Source: ZC4RG29 sp036273935 (GTDB lineage Bacteria; Bacteroidota; Bacteroidia; Cytophagales; Cyclobacteriaceae). From it: 17,626 bases of DNA. The notes under the pieces are model-generated. The model worked only from the letters and a program-made list of their open reading frames with translations, was not told the origin of the DNA and made no database searches. The stretch lies in assembly GCA_036273935.1 (NCBI GenBank), contig DASUGQ010000285.1:1-17626 (forward strand). Direction: 5' to 3'. A program made the translations under genes and the position numbers. Below, one piece after another: positions 7,898 to 15,967 of the stretch. Within the stretch, counting starts at the first letter, position 1. Each line of letters starts with the position of its first letter.

Positions 7898-8122
7898 TCA
7901 AAACTTGTCGGGTATCTGAATGATACGCACAACAATTTCATGCGGGTCGCCGTCCTTGTCGAGGAGTTGAAATCGCACGAGCGGATTTTCTTTTTTGATC
8001 TCGCTTTTCATGTCAATGATTTCGTTGTCGGGTAAATGTTTCTGAATTTCTTTTTGTAGCGTGCAGAATGCATTAGCCAAATCAACTTCCAGGGGACTGG
8101 GATTGTAGGTTGAGGTCTTCAT
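7898..8122 (-). CDS. Small conserved-looking protein of unknown function (74 aa)
   Basis: I do not recognise this protein. It is acidic-to-neutral and soluble, with no signal peptide or membrane helix. A helical first half (DLANAFCTLQKEIQKHLPDN) is followed by a charged link and an alternating beta-like second half (VRFQLLDKDGDPHEIVVRI). It is accepted as a gene for two reasons: it fills the space between the fabH-like and GntP genes with gaps of 42 and 45 bases on the same strand, and its composition is protein-like. The size and layout would suit a small regulatory or binding partner, but nothing in the sequence shows one. Confidence 0.65.
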   Translation of the reverse strand: MKTSTYNPSPLEVDLANAFCTLQKEIQKHLPDNEIIDMKSEIKKENPLVRFQLLDKDGDPHEIVVRIIQIPDKF

Positions 8123-8164
8123 CTGTTGTATGAATTGAGCGTTGTATTTTATTTACACCAAATT

Positions 8165-9163
8165 TTACCAGCGGATCAATGCAGATGCCCAGGTAAACCC
8201 GCTTCCAAAAGCAGCAAGACAAACTAAATCATTTTCCTTTATTCTTCCTTCTGCCCAGGCTTCGCTCAGGGCTATTGGAATTGATGCCGCTGTCGTGTTT
8301 CCATACCGCATGATGTTGTTGTAGACCTGCTTGTCTGAAAGATTTAATTTTTCCTGTATGTATTGGCTGATCCTTAAATTCGCCTGGTGTGGTACCAGCA
8401 GATTGATATCTTCCTTTTTCAAATGATTGGCATCAAGCGCCTCTTTGATTACCTCCATAAATCTGACCACGGCATGTTTGAAAACCTGGTTGCCATTCAT
8501 CACCACCTTGAATGTTGAAGTATCAAGAATTTGTTCTGGCTGTCGCTCCTCGTGTGGCCTGCTGCTGCCAGGATCTTTTACATAAAGTTCTTCTGCAAAT
8601 CGTCCGTCAGAATGAAGATGGGTCGAGAGTATTCCAGGTTTGTCGGATGATTGGAGAATCGCGGCACCAGCGCCATCGCCAAAGATCACAGCTGTATTTC
8701 TTCCCCGCGTTGTAAGGTCTAACGCAGTTGACTGGATTTCAGCGCCAATGACCAGTACGGTTTTGTAAACCCCGGTCTTTATGAATTGATCGGCTACCGA
8801 CAACGCATAGATAAATCCTGAACAGGCATTACGTATGTCCAATGCAGGAATGCCTGCGAGGCCAAGCTCGCGTTGTAACAAAACGCCGGAGCCAGGAAAA
8901 AAGTAATCGGGTGTGATGGTTGCGAAGACAATGAATTCAATATCGTTCTCCTTTAGTTTGGCCCGTTCGAGCGCCATCCTTGTTGCTTTGGCGGCCATGT
9001 TGGCAACAGTATCTTTTGCAGGGTCTATGAACCTTCGTTCCTTAATGCCGGTACGCTCTGTGATCCATTCATCGTTCGTGTCGATGATGGAAGAAAGATA
9101 TTCGTTTGTGATTATTCTTTCCGGAACATGGTGCCCCAGCCCCACAATCTTTGAGTATAGCAT
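8165..9163 (-). CDS. fabH: 3-oxoacyl-ACP synthase III (KAS III, FabH family)
   Basis: This enzyme condenses an acyl-CoA primer with malonyl-ACP to start fatty acid synthesis. The thiolase-fold catalytic triad is complete: Cys114 in RNACSGFIYAL, His259 in VPHQANLRI and Asn289 in RYGNTTAASIP. The N-terminal DTNDEWITERTGIKERRF and C-terminal AAFGSGFTWASALIRW are also typical of FabH. The length of 332 residues is slightly above the usual 317-330. The usual plsX/rpmF partners are not next to it, so this may be an extra copy with its own primer preference; many Bacteroidota carry several. It lies 113 bases downstream of the PiT gene and 42 bases upstream of the small 74-residue gene, all on the minus strand. 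Confidence 0.94.
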   Translation of the reverse strand: MLYSKIVGLGHHVPERIITNEYLSSIIDTNDEWITERTGIKERRFIDPAKDTVANMAAKATRMALERAKLKENDIEFIVFATITPDYFFPGSGVLLQRELGLAGIPALDIRNACSGFIYALSVADQFIKTGVYKTVLVIGAEIQSTALDLTTRGRNTAVIFGDGAGAAILQSSDKPGILSTHLHSDGRFAEELYVKDPGSSRPHEERQPEQILDTSTFKVVMNGNQVFKHAVVRFMEVIKEALDANHLKKEDINLLVPHQANLRISQYIQEKLNLSDKQVYNNIMRYGNTTAASIPIALSEAWAEGRIKENDLVCLAAFGSGFTWASALIRW

Positions 9164-9276
9164 TCGATTGAATTATAAAAGGAATGCTAAGATAAGGTTT
9201 AAAGTGTAACGTTAAAACCCGCAAAGGGATAAGTCGGCTCAGCTGATTGCAACTGGTAATGCTTATTTAAAGACCT

Positions 9277-10689
9277 TTACAGAATGGATCGGAAAATAAG
9301 AAACATCGTTCCTGCCATGATCATCACAACAGGCAGGGTGAGAAACCACGCAATAAGAATATTGCGTACTGTATCAGCCTGCAAATTCTTAATACCCTTG
9401 CTGGCCACCATACTTCCGGCGATACCAGAAGATAAAACGTGAGTAGTACTGACTGGAAGACCAAAACTGGTGGAGAGGGCGATGGTACTCGCTGTGACAA
9501 TTTCCGCAGACGCTCCCTGCGCATAGGTGAGATGCTCCTTTCCTATTTTTTCACCAACAGTTTTTACAATGCGTTTCCAACCAATCATGGTACCCAGCCC
9601 CAGGGAAACAGAGATCATCAGGATAACCCATTTCGGCGAGTAATCTGTGATTTTGCGAATGGAAGAGAGATGGCCGTTGATTTCCGTTCGGGCCTGTTCG
9701 CTGATGCTGACTTCAGAAAGAGCAAGGAGATCCTTTACATTGCGATTAAGGATCATGATATCTTTCCGGACGAGAAACCGATCTTCCTTCGGAATAGCAT
9801 CCACAGTACTTATTCCAAAAACACGTGTGACCAACGTATTGGACAGTTCGCGCGAGTTCTCAAGTTTTGCCCTGTCAGGTGCCGACAATACCGATCCATC
9901 AATACCGCTCAAAATGTGTTCAACACGCTGCAACGGTACGGTTATAGAGGAAGGATTCATGCTGGACTGCAAAGCAAAATATACCGGCACAATTCCAATA
10001 AGAATCAGCATGACAAGTCCGACCCCTTTTTGGCCGTCGTTCGATCCGTGAGAGAAGCTCACACTGGTGCAGGTTAGAATCAAAATGGACCGGATCCAAA
10101 GTGGTGGCGGCGAATTCTTCTTAGGTTCCTTAAACAGGCTGTCACCGTACGTTGTCTTCTTTGTAAGGTTTCTGATGATGAACATAAGAATAATCGTCAT
10201 CGAAAATCCAAAAAGGGGGGAGATCAAAAGTGATAATCCTATTTCCGTTGCCTTTGTCCAGTTGACGGCCGCCTCAGTCGCACCAGGAATTAACGAGAAA
10301 GCGACACCCACACCAAGAATAGAACCAATAAGCGTGTGTGAGCTCGAGCACGGTATTCCGAAATACCAGGTCAGTAAATTCCAGAAAATAGCGCTCAGCA
10401 ACAGCGCCATCACCATGGAAAGGCTATGCGCCACACTTTGGTCGACGAGGGATTCCACGGGGAGCAGGTTCACGATACCGATAGCAACGCCAATCCCACC
10501 AAACCAAACGCCAAGAAAATTAAACGTGCCAGAGAGAATGACGGCAACCCAGGGCTTTAGTGAGTTGGTGTAAATCACGGTCGCCACGGCATTGGCGGTG
10601 TCGTGAAATCCGTTGACAAATTCAAAACCGCAGGCAGCAATTAAACAAAGAACCAGGAGTATGGCGTGAGAAAGATCAAGTTCAAACAT
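9277..10689 (-). CDS. Inorganic phosphate transporter, PiT family
   Basis: This inner-membrane cation-coupled phosphate permease has 470 residues. The two PiT repeats are visible. The first has GFEFVNGFHDTANAVAT (21-37), with HDTANA replacing the common NDxANA, and PCSSSHTLIGSILG (113-126). The second has SFSHGSNDGQKGVG (211-224) and GLPVSTTHVLSSGIAG (410-425). A soluble, helix-rich insert of about 100 residues (roughly 240-350) separates membrane blocks in the second half. PiT systems are usually low-affinity, constitutive importers of metal-phosphate. No phoU-like gene flanks it here. Two 11-base-spaced TTAACA repeats lie 44-60 bases upstream of the ATG, which suggests phosphate-responsive control. 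Confidence 0.94.
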   Translation of the reverse strand: MFELDLSHAILLVLCLIAACGFEFVNGFHDTANAVATVIYTNSLKPWVAVILSGTFNFLGVWFGGIGVAIGIVNLLPVESLVDQSVAHSLSMVMALLLSAIFWNLLTWYFGIPCSSSHTLIGSILGVGVAFSLIPGATEAAVNWTKATEIGLSLLISPLFGFSMTIILMFIIRNLTKKTTYGDSLFKEPKKNSPPPLWIRSILILTCTSVSFSHGSNDGQKGVGLVMLILIGIVPVYFALQSSMNPSSITVPLQRVEHILSGIDGSVLSAPDRAKLENSRELSNTLVTRVFGISTVDAIPKEDRFLVRKDIMILNRNVKDLLALSEVSISEQARTEINGHLSSIRKITDYSPKWVILMISVSLGLGTMIGWKRIVKTVGEKIGKEHLTYAQGASAEIVTASTIALSTSFGLPVSTTHVLSSGIAGSMVASKGIKNLQADTVRNILIAWFLTLPVVMIMAGTMFLIFRSIL

Positions 10690-10732
10690 AAAATAGAATT
10701 GCGTGCAATCTAACGGTAATTCATATTTGAAA

Positions 10733-10749
10733 TGTTAAGTGAATGTTAA
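10733..10749 (-). promoter_or_regulatory. Candidate PhoB/PhoP-type box upstream of the phosphate transporter
   Basis: On the minus strand two TTAACA hexamers are spaced by 5 bases (11-base period, one helix turn). This is the arrangement of PhoP/PhoB direct repeats; the TTAACA form resembles the Bacillus PhoP box. They lie 44-60 bases before the PiT start codon. The match is only two repeats in an A/T-rich region, so it remains a candidate. The regulator is not in this window. Confidence 0.4.
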
Positions 10750-10887
10750 CTTTTTGAAATATTCCATTTTAATACATTGATTTACAATAAGTTAAATGGC
10801 CATCAGCGAATTCTGCCTGTCAGGACAGTGCTTCTCGCCAACAGATATGCATTTTATTATTTTAAGGAATAGATGGATTTTTGACGC

Positions 10888-11523
10888 ATGAAGGTAGCCG
10901 TATCAGGAGAAGAGTTCATTTTGAAACCAGAGCGAGTTCTGTATTGGCGATCGAGACGAATACTTCTCGTGGCTGATCTGCACCTGGGAAAGATTGCTCA
11001 TTTCCGCAGGTCGGGCATACCTGTTCCGACCAAAGTCAATGAGGATAATCTTTCGTCACTGGTCGACCTGATCAACCTTACAAAGCCGGAAAGACTCATC
11101 TGTTTAGGAGATTTATTCCATAGCCACTATAATACGGCCTGGGAAGAATTTGGTGAACTGGTGAATCACTTTTCTGCTGTTGCTTTTGAGCTTGTGATTG
11201 GCAATCACGATATCATGAGTACTTTGCAATATGAGCGAAAGAGAATCCGCGTTTATGATCAGTTGAGGATCGGCAATTTTTTGCTGACACATCATCCCCT
11301 TGAGTGTATTGGTGAGGATGATTACAATCTTGCAGGGCACATTCATCCCGGCGTTCAAATGCTGGGAAAAGGCAGGCAAGCGCTGACGTTACCATGTTTT
11401 TATTTTGGAAAAAGACAGGGGATTCTTCCGGCTTTTGGCGGCTTCACTGGTATTGCCCGCATTAAGCCACAGAAAGACGATCACGTTTATGTAATTGCCG
11501 AGGATAAAATTATTAAAGTATGA
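10888..11523 (+). CDS. pdeM: Ligase-associated DNA damage response endonuclease PdeM (metallophosphoesterase)
   Basis: This is a calcineurin-like phosphoesterase of 211 residues. Metal ligands appear in order: DLHLGK (Asp30, His32), GDLFHS (Asp75), GNHD (Asn106, His107), THHP (His135) and GHIHPG (His151, His153). The start, the FRRSGIPVP segment and the tail LPCFYFGKRQGILPAFGGFTG match the PdeM family. PdeM members are usually encoded with an ATP-dependent DNA ligase, an exonuclease and a DEXH helicase and are thought to act in DNA repair. None of those partners is nearby here. Its stop overlaps the next start as ATGA, so the two genes are translationally coupled. The 198-base upstream gap is shared with the divergent PiT gene. 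Confidence 0.88.
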   Translation: MKVAVSGEEFILKPERVLYWRSRRILLVADLHLGKIAHFRRSGIPVPTKVNEDNLSSLVDLINLTKPERLICLGDLFHSHYNTAWEEFGELVNHFSAVAFELVIGNHDIMSTLQYERKRIRVYDQLRIGNFLLTHHPLECIGEDDYNLAGHIHPGVQMLGKGRQALTLPCFYFGKRQGILPAFGGFTGIARIKPQKDDHVYVIAEDKIIKV

Positions 11524-12944
11524 TTTTTAAATTTCTCCTGCGTTTATTTTTTGCGGGCGCGCTCTTACTAACTTCTAGCTTCTCAGTTGAGCTGAATGCC
11601 CAGGACACGACGCGCATTTCACTGCTCTTCACGGGTGACATCATGGGACACGATTCACAGATCGCTGACGCTTACGATGACAGTGACGGCAAGTATGATT
11701 ATACCAGGTGCTTCCGGTTTGTCAGGCCGTATCTTGAATCGGCCGACCTGACCATCGGGAACCTCGAGGTGACACTGGCAGGTCCGCCGTACAAAGGTTA
11801 TCCACAATTCAGTTCCCCGGATGAACTTGCTGTCGCATTAAAAGAAGTTGGCTTTGATGTTCTCGTTACGGCCAATAACCATTGCGTTGACCGAGGTGTG
11901 AAGGGTATCAGGCGTACGATCAATGTGCTCGACAGCCTCGATATTCCACACACGGGGACATTTGTTGACGAAGTGGACCGATTGAATAATTATCCCCTGA
12001 TGCTACAACGCAATGGATTTACGATTGCGTTATTAAACTACACCTACGGCACGAATGGTATCCCTGTGCCTTCACCTGCGATTGTCAACGGCTTGGATAC
12101 TGCTATCATAAGTGAGGATGTCCTTGCCGCAAAAGAGAAAAATCCTGATGCCATTATTGCTTTTGTGCACTGGGGTGTTGAGTATGAAAATTTACCACGA
12201 AAAAATCAGAAAGACCTCACTGCATTCTTCTTTAAAAATGGCGTAAACCTGGTCATCGGCGCGCATCCTCATGTACTTCAACCGATGGAATGGAATAAGG
12301 AGACCAATCAGCTTGTCGTTTACTCATTAGGCAATTTTGTTTCCGGACAAAGAAAACGTTATACGGATGGTGGTGCCATGGCCTATGTTGAACTGCAAAA
12401 GGTAAGATACAAACCGGATAGCATCGTGACATCTATTGATTCGGCAGGACATTTCCTCGAATGGGTATATCGAACCGCAGATGCAAAAAAGGAATATTAC
12501 ATTTTGCCCGTCACAAGCTTCGAAAAGGATTCAACGGGCTTTATAAAAGATGAACCATCGAAACTCGCGTTTAAAACTTTTGTTGAAGACTCACGACTCC
12601 TGTATGGCAAAAATAATCTCTATGTTTCGGAAATCAATGAGAATCCAAAAGACACTTTAGTAACATACAAGGTACAGGTGGCAGCGCCTGAATATAAAGA
12701 TGATTCTCTTAATACCGTCTTATTGAATACGATTGATCCATTTTTTGGCTACGAGGTTATTGTTTCAGACAATAGCGATCCCGTTATTATGGTGGGACCT
12801 TTCGCGGATCAATCTAAAGCAGAGGAGGTTTGTCATCGGCTGAACGAGGAGGGAAGATCAGCACAGGTGCAAAAGTATCTCAACGGTGAGCTGGTTGTCG
12901 AAACGCCGCAAGCACGGGATATTGTCCCCCAAAATATACGTTGA
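11520..12944 (+). CDS. CapA-family metallophosphoesterase with C-terminal SPOR-like domain
   Basis: This 474-residue exported protein has a signal peptide (about 1-27, ending SVELNAQ). The CapA/PGA_cap fold follows, with LLFTGDIMGHD (Asp40, His44), GNLEVTL (Asn81, Glu83), TANNHCVDRG (Asn119-120, His121), FVHWGVEY (His217), GAHPHVLQP (His249, His251) and YSLGNFVSG. The family is linked to poly-gamma-glutamate capsule in some Firmicutes, but no capsule ligase genes are here, so the true substrate is unknown. The last part (about 382-460: YKVQVAAPEY, VIMVGPFADQSKAEEVCHRL, GRSAQVQKYLNGE) looks like a SPOR domain, which in other proteins binds glycan strands stripped of stem peptides. That would place the enzyme at the cell wall. 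It overlaps pdeM by 4 bases. Confidence 0.88.
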   Translation: MIFKFLLRLFFAGALLLTSSFSVELNAQDTTRISLLFTGDIMGHDSQIADAYDDSDGKYDYTRCFRFVRPYLESADLTIGNLEVTLAGPPYKGYPQFSSPDELAVALKEVGFDVLVTANNHCVDRGVKGIRRTINVLDSLDIPHTGTFVDEVDRLNNYPLMLQRNGFTIALLNYTYGTNGIPVPSPAIVNGLDTAIISEDVLAAKEKNPDAIIAFVHWGVEYENLPRKNQKDLTAFFFKNGVNLVIGAHPHVLQPMEWNKETNQLVVYSLGNFVSGQRKRYTDGGAMAYVELQKVRYKPDSIVTSIDSAGHFLEWVYRTADAKKEYYILPVTSFEKDSTGFIKDEPSKLAFKTFVEDSRLLYGKNNLYVSEINENPKDTLVTYKVQVAAPEYKDDSLNTVLLNTIDPFFGYEVIVSDNSDPVIMVGPFADQSKAEEVCHRLNEEGRSAQVQKYLNGELVVETPQARDIVPQNIR

Positions 12945-12975
12945 TTTACGTGATTTACTTTCGCCAGTATCTTTC
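12945..12975 (+). promoter_or_regulatory. Weak candidate promoter for the small secreted protein gene
   Basis: TTTA at 12945-12948, 19 bases, then TATCTTTC at 12968-12975. This matches the Bacteroidota TTTG-N19-TAnnTTTG layout with one mismatch in each element. It lies in the 75-base gap after the CapA-like gene and would give a leader of about 37 bases. Confidence 0.3.
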
Positions 12976-13019
12976 GTTAAATCGGGTAGTTGTTATTCAC
13001 TCATTTAACAAATACTGCC

Positions 13020-13364
13020 ATGAAGAAATTAATAATCAAAATATTTTTCATGTTCGGATTGACAAGTCTGGCCTCTGCGCAGATTCCAGCCGACCAAACC
13101 ATGAAGGTGAATGAGGAGCAGGTTCCGATAGTTGTAAGAGTGGCACTCAAAAACGACTTTGGATTAGCGCCTGATGAAGGAAGCTGGATGGTTCACATGA
13201 CGCGGTCGCAACAAGGTGGCCGGACAATAACCGAAGCTAAATGGTATAGCTTTAACAAGCGGACGACAAACAAGGAGAAAATTGAAGTCAGGTATTCGCC
13301 GGAGGGAAACGTTTTGACATCAAAAGGCATTGAACGAAAACAAACTGAGCAAGCGCATAAGTAA
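13020..13364 (+). CDS. Small secreted protein of unknown function (114 aa)
   Basis: I do not recognise a named family. The ATG at 13020 starts a clean signal peptide (MKKLIIKIFFMFGLTSLASAQ). The same frame opens at 12990, but that would bury the signal. The mature part of about 93 residues reads IPADQTMKVNEEQVPIVVRVALKNDFG and later GRTITEAKWYSFNKR. The VPxxVxxALKNDF pattern followed by short beta-like stretches faintly recalls PepSY-like/BLIP-fold periplasmic proteins of Bacteroidota; that is a guess. It converges with the next gene, with only four bases between the two stop codons. Confidence 0.75.
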   Translation: MKKLIIKIFFMFGLTSLASAQIPADQTMKVNEEQVPIVVRVALKNDFGLAPDEGSWMVHMTRSQQGGRTITEAKWYSFNKRTTNKEKIEVRYSPEGNVLTSKGIERKQTEQAHK

Positions 13365-13368
13365 ATTA

Positions 13369-14079
13369 TTATCTTCTCCTTTTTGGTTTTTGGGGTGCGT
13401 TACCACTACCTGAACTGAAGATTAACCCAATGGAGAATTCCAGCCCTGTGAAATCAATTTTGGCATCATTAAATTCTACATTTCGTGTTTCAAGATTGTC
13501 ATCACCCCCAGTGTAACTTCCTTTCAGGGGAAATTTTGATTGACCGACCAGGTAATTGCATTCAAGCGAAATGCCTACCTGGCTGGTAGCATATACCGTT
13601 AGCTCTGCACCACCATGATAACCAAACCCTGGATTGTTGTCGTATGAAAAAGATGAATTGACGACTTGCCAGTTTTCATATTTCCGGAGCGAGCGGTCCA
13701 TGTTTCCATAATTTATTTTTTGGTCGAACCCGTAAAAGAAGAAGCCGCCTGCTTTAATATCAAATTCAACAGACGAGCCTTTCAACTGGATGACCAATTC
13801 GGCGGGAATGAAAATGGTAAAATTTGGACCAACCAATGGCGACTTGCTTTCAAAAGGGAGGTCTTTCATGTTAAGTCCCGACATCCGGTACAAGGAGGCT
13901 CCTGTTTCAAGTGCAAGAAAGCGAGTGAGATCGACACCAATGCCGCGGATCGAAAACGGACTGATGGGTGTAGAGAAATAACCGTTCTTCGGCAGGAAAT
14001 AGGAAAACGACAATCCGAAATCCTGGGCAAGCGATGATGAGACAATGAAGATCAATGGAAGGAGGAAGCGTGTTCGCAT
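13369..14079 (-). CDS. Predicted outer-membrane beta-barrel-like protein
   Basis: The protein has 236 residues with a signal peptide (MRTRFLLPLIFIVSSSLAQ). The mature part is rich in Gly, Ser, Tyr and Phe, with alternating hydrophobic strands such as GLSFSYFL, FLALETGASLYRM, AELTVYATSQVGISLECNYLVG and GLEFSIGLIFSSG. This is the look of a small eight-strand porin/OmpW-like barrel of Bacteroidota. The last strand is followed by a short basic tail (NAPQKPKRRR), so it does not end in the usual aromatic C-terminal residue. The role is unknown. It is the only minus-strand gene between two plus-strand groups and shares a 150-base upstream region with the divergent amidohydrolase. Confidence 0.8.
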   Translation of the reverse strand: MRTRFLLPLIFIVSSSLAQDFGLSFSYFLPKNGYFSTPISPFSIRGIGVDLTRFLALETGASLYRMSGLNMKDLPFESKSPLVGPNFTIFIPAELVIQLKGSSVEFDIKAGGFFFYGFDQKINYGNMDRSLRKYENWQVVNSSFSYDNNPGFGYHGGAELTVYATSQVGISLECNYLVGQSKFPLKGSYTGGDDNLETRNVEFNDAKIDFTGLEFSIGLIFSSGSGNAPQKPKRRR

Positions 14080-14182
14080 AACTTTATTTTTTGGAGCAAA
14101 TTACTGAATGTTGTGGATTGACATCGGGTTAAAAAGATTCGGAATGAGGCAATGATGATTTCGGTTCATCGTTAATTGACCT

Positions 14183-14209
14183 TGATAATCATTTGCGAAT
14201 TGATTATCA
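14183..14209. promoter_or_regulatory. Fur-like inverted repeat between divergent genes
   Basis: TGATAATCA (14183-14191) and TGATTATCA (14201-14209) are perfect 9-base inverted arms around a 9-base spacer. Each arm resembles half of a Fur-type site (TGATAAT-n-ATTATCA). The repeat ends 20 bases before the amidohydrolase start codon and 104 bases or more from the beta-barrel gene start, a likely operator position for the former. The bound regulator is unknown. Confidence 0.4.
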
Positions 14210-14229
14210 TCAATTTACCTTGCTGACTT

Positions 14230-15951
14230 ATGTCTTTTATGATGGTGCGCCGCTTTGTCTTTTTCGTCTCGATAATAATTCTGATGAATGGTTGTAACGG
14301 ACGAAAACCATCTGCCGATCTGGTGATAAGGGGTGGCACGATTTATACTGTCAATCCTCGTCAGCCCACCGTAGAAGCAGTTGTTGTCAAAGAGGATAAG
14401 ATTGTATTTGCCGGCGGAGCCACCGATGCTGAGGAATATATCGGCAAGAATACCAATGTAATCAACCTGGAAGGAAAGACGATGACACCCGGTTTTATTG
14501 AAGGCCATGGGCATTTCATGGGACTCGGTTTTAATGAGTTGAATATCGACCTGATGAATGTAACAAGCTACGACCTGGTGGTGGCCAAAGTAACGGAAGC
14601 AGTCGAGCGCGCGGCGCCGGGGCAATGGATTATCGGTCGTGGCTGGCATCAGGATAAATGGGACCCGAAACCCAAAAAGATGGTTAAAGGTTTTCCTACA
14701 CATGACGCGATCAGCGCCGTTTCGCCAGATAATCCAGTCTACCTGACACATGCCAGCGGTCACATGGGATTGGCCAATGCCAAAGCTATGGAACTTGCGG
14801 GGGTGAATGCTTTGTCGAAAGAAAAACTGATGATTGATGTGGAAGACGGAGGCGAAGTTATTCGGGATGAATTAGGAAACCCAACCGGTATTTTTAATGA
14901 GCGGGCGCAGGATATTATAACCAAACATATTCCCAAAGACTCCAAGGAGCGCAGAGAGCAGGCATTGCAACTGGCGATAATTGCTTGCCATAAAAACGGG
15001 ATCACCAGTTTTTGTGACGCAGGAGCAACGCGGGAAGACATCGAACTTTTTCGCGAGTACAAAAGACAGGGAAAATTAACTGAGCGACTATACGTGATGA
15101 TCACGGGATTTGATCGTGATTATGTTTATGAGTGGCTGAAGCGGGGACCAGAAATTGACAGTGCAAACTTGCTTACCATTCGTTCCATAAAATTAAATTG
15201 TGATGGAGCGCTTGGGTCGCGCGGGGCCTGGCTGTTGGAACCTTACAGCGATCAGCCGGGTCATTATGGCCATGAGACCTTGCCAATGGATACCGTGCTC
15301 AAAACTGCGCGGTTAGGTTTGCAAAATGGTTTCCAGGTTTGTTCCCATGCGATAGGCGATCGGACAAATCGGGAAGTGCTTGACCGGTATGAGATAGCAT
15401 TTAAAGAAGCAGGAGATAAAGCCATCAATCATCGGTTTCGTATTGAACACGCGCAGCACCTTCATCCGGATGACATACCTCGTTTTGGAAAATTGAATGT
15501 GATCCCGGCCATGCAGGCCATTCACTTGTCGTCCGATCGTCCGTGGGCGATTGAACGACTGGGTGAAAAAAGAATCAAGGAAGGAGCTTATGTCTGGCAA
15601 AAGCTATTGCAGTCCGGGGCGAGGATCGTCAACGGAACAGATACGCCCGTTGAGCCGATAAATCCAATTGCGTGCTTTTTTGCATCCGTCACGCGGCAGA
15701 CATTGAAAGGGGAACCGGAAGGCGGATATGAACCCGATCAGAAAATGACCCGCGATCAGGCATTGCGGTCTTATACGATTGATGCTGCGTACGGAGCCTT
15801 TGAAGAAAATATAAAAGGCTCCATAGAAGTGGGTAAGCTTGCTGACTTTACAATTTTTTCCCAGGATCTGATGACAGCCGCCGACAATGAAATTCTTGCC
15901 ACCGAAGTTGCCATGACCATTATTGGGGGCAAGATTGTTTATCAAAAATGA
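14230..15951 (+). CDS. Lipoprotein amidohydrolase, YtcJ-like (Amidohydro_3 family)
   Basis: This is a 573-residue metal-dependent hydrolase of the amidohydrolase superfamily. The N-terminus MSFMMVRRFVFFVSIIILMNGC has a lipobox ending at Cys22, so it is probably anchored to a membrane outside the cytoplasm. The composite beta-sandwich start (ADLVIRGGTIYTVN) leads to the barrel with FIEGHGHFMG (His93, His95), IKLNCDGALGSRG (Lys321 region), CSHAIGDRTN (His373), FRIEHAQHLHPDD (His407) and NGTDTPVEP (Asp471), so the metal site appears complete. The family acts on cyclic amides, carbamates and N-acyl compounds; the substrate cannot be named here. The first ATG (14230) is used; MMVRR at residue 4 is a possible shorter start. 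A hairpin follows 16 bases after the stop. Confidence 0.92.
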   Translation: MSFMMVRRFVFFVSIIILMNGCNGRKPSADLVIRGGTIYTVNPRQPTVEAVVVKEDKIVFAGGATDAEEYIGKNTNVINLEGKTMTPGFIEGHGHFMGLGFNELNIDLMNVTSYDLVVAKVTEAVERAAPGQWIIGRGWHQDKWDPKPKKMVKGFPTHDAISAVSPDNPVYLTHASGHMGLANAKAMELAGVNALSKEKLMIDVEDGGEVIRDELGNPTGIFNERAQDIITKHIPKDSKERREQALQLAIIACHKNGITSFCDAGATREDIELFREYKRQGKLTERLYVMITGFDRDYVYEWLKRGPEIDSANLLTIRSIKLNCDGALGSRGAWLLEPYSDQPGHYGHETLPMDTVLKTARLGLQNGFQVCSHAIGDRTNREVLDRYEIAFKEAGDKAINHRFRIEHAQHLHPDDIPRFGKLNVIPAMQAIHLSSDRPWAIERLGEKRIKEGAYVWQKLLQSGARIVNGTDTPVEPINPIACFFASVTRQTLKGEPEGGYEPDQKMTRDQALRSYTIDAAYGAFEENIKGSIEVGKLADFTIFSQDLMTAADNEILATEVAMTIIGGKIVYQK

Positions 15952-15967
15952 TCTAAGCTGAAGCAAA

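Noticed and set aside
9164..9276. Possible terminator between the PiT and fabH-like genes
   Set aside because: Only an imperfect CAGTTG/CAGCTG-type pairing is present and there is no T-run.
9439..10077. Plus-strand open frame of 212 codons
   Set aside because: It lies wholly antisense to the PiT transporter gene, whose motifs are clear; the translated product is low-complexity basic sequence with no family pattern.
14215..14763. Minus-strand open frame of 182 codons
   Set aside because: It is antisense to the start of the amidohydrolase gene, which has a lipoprotein signal and metal motifs; nothing in the antisense product looks like a protein family.
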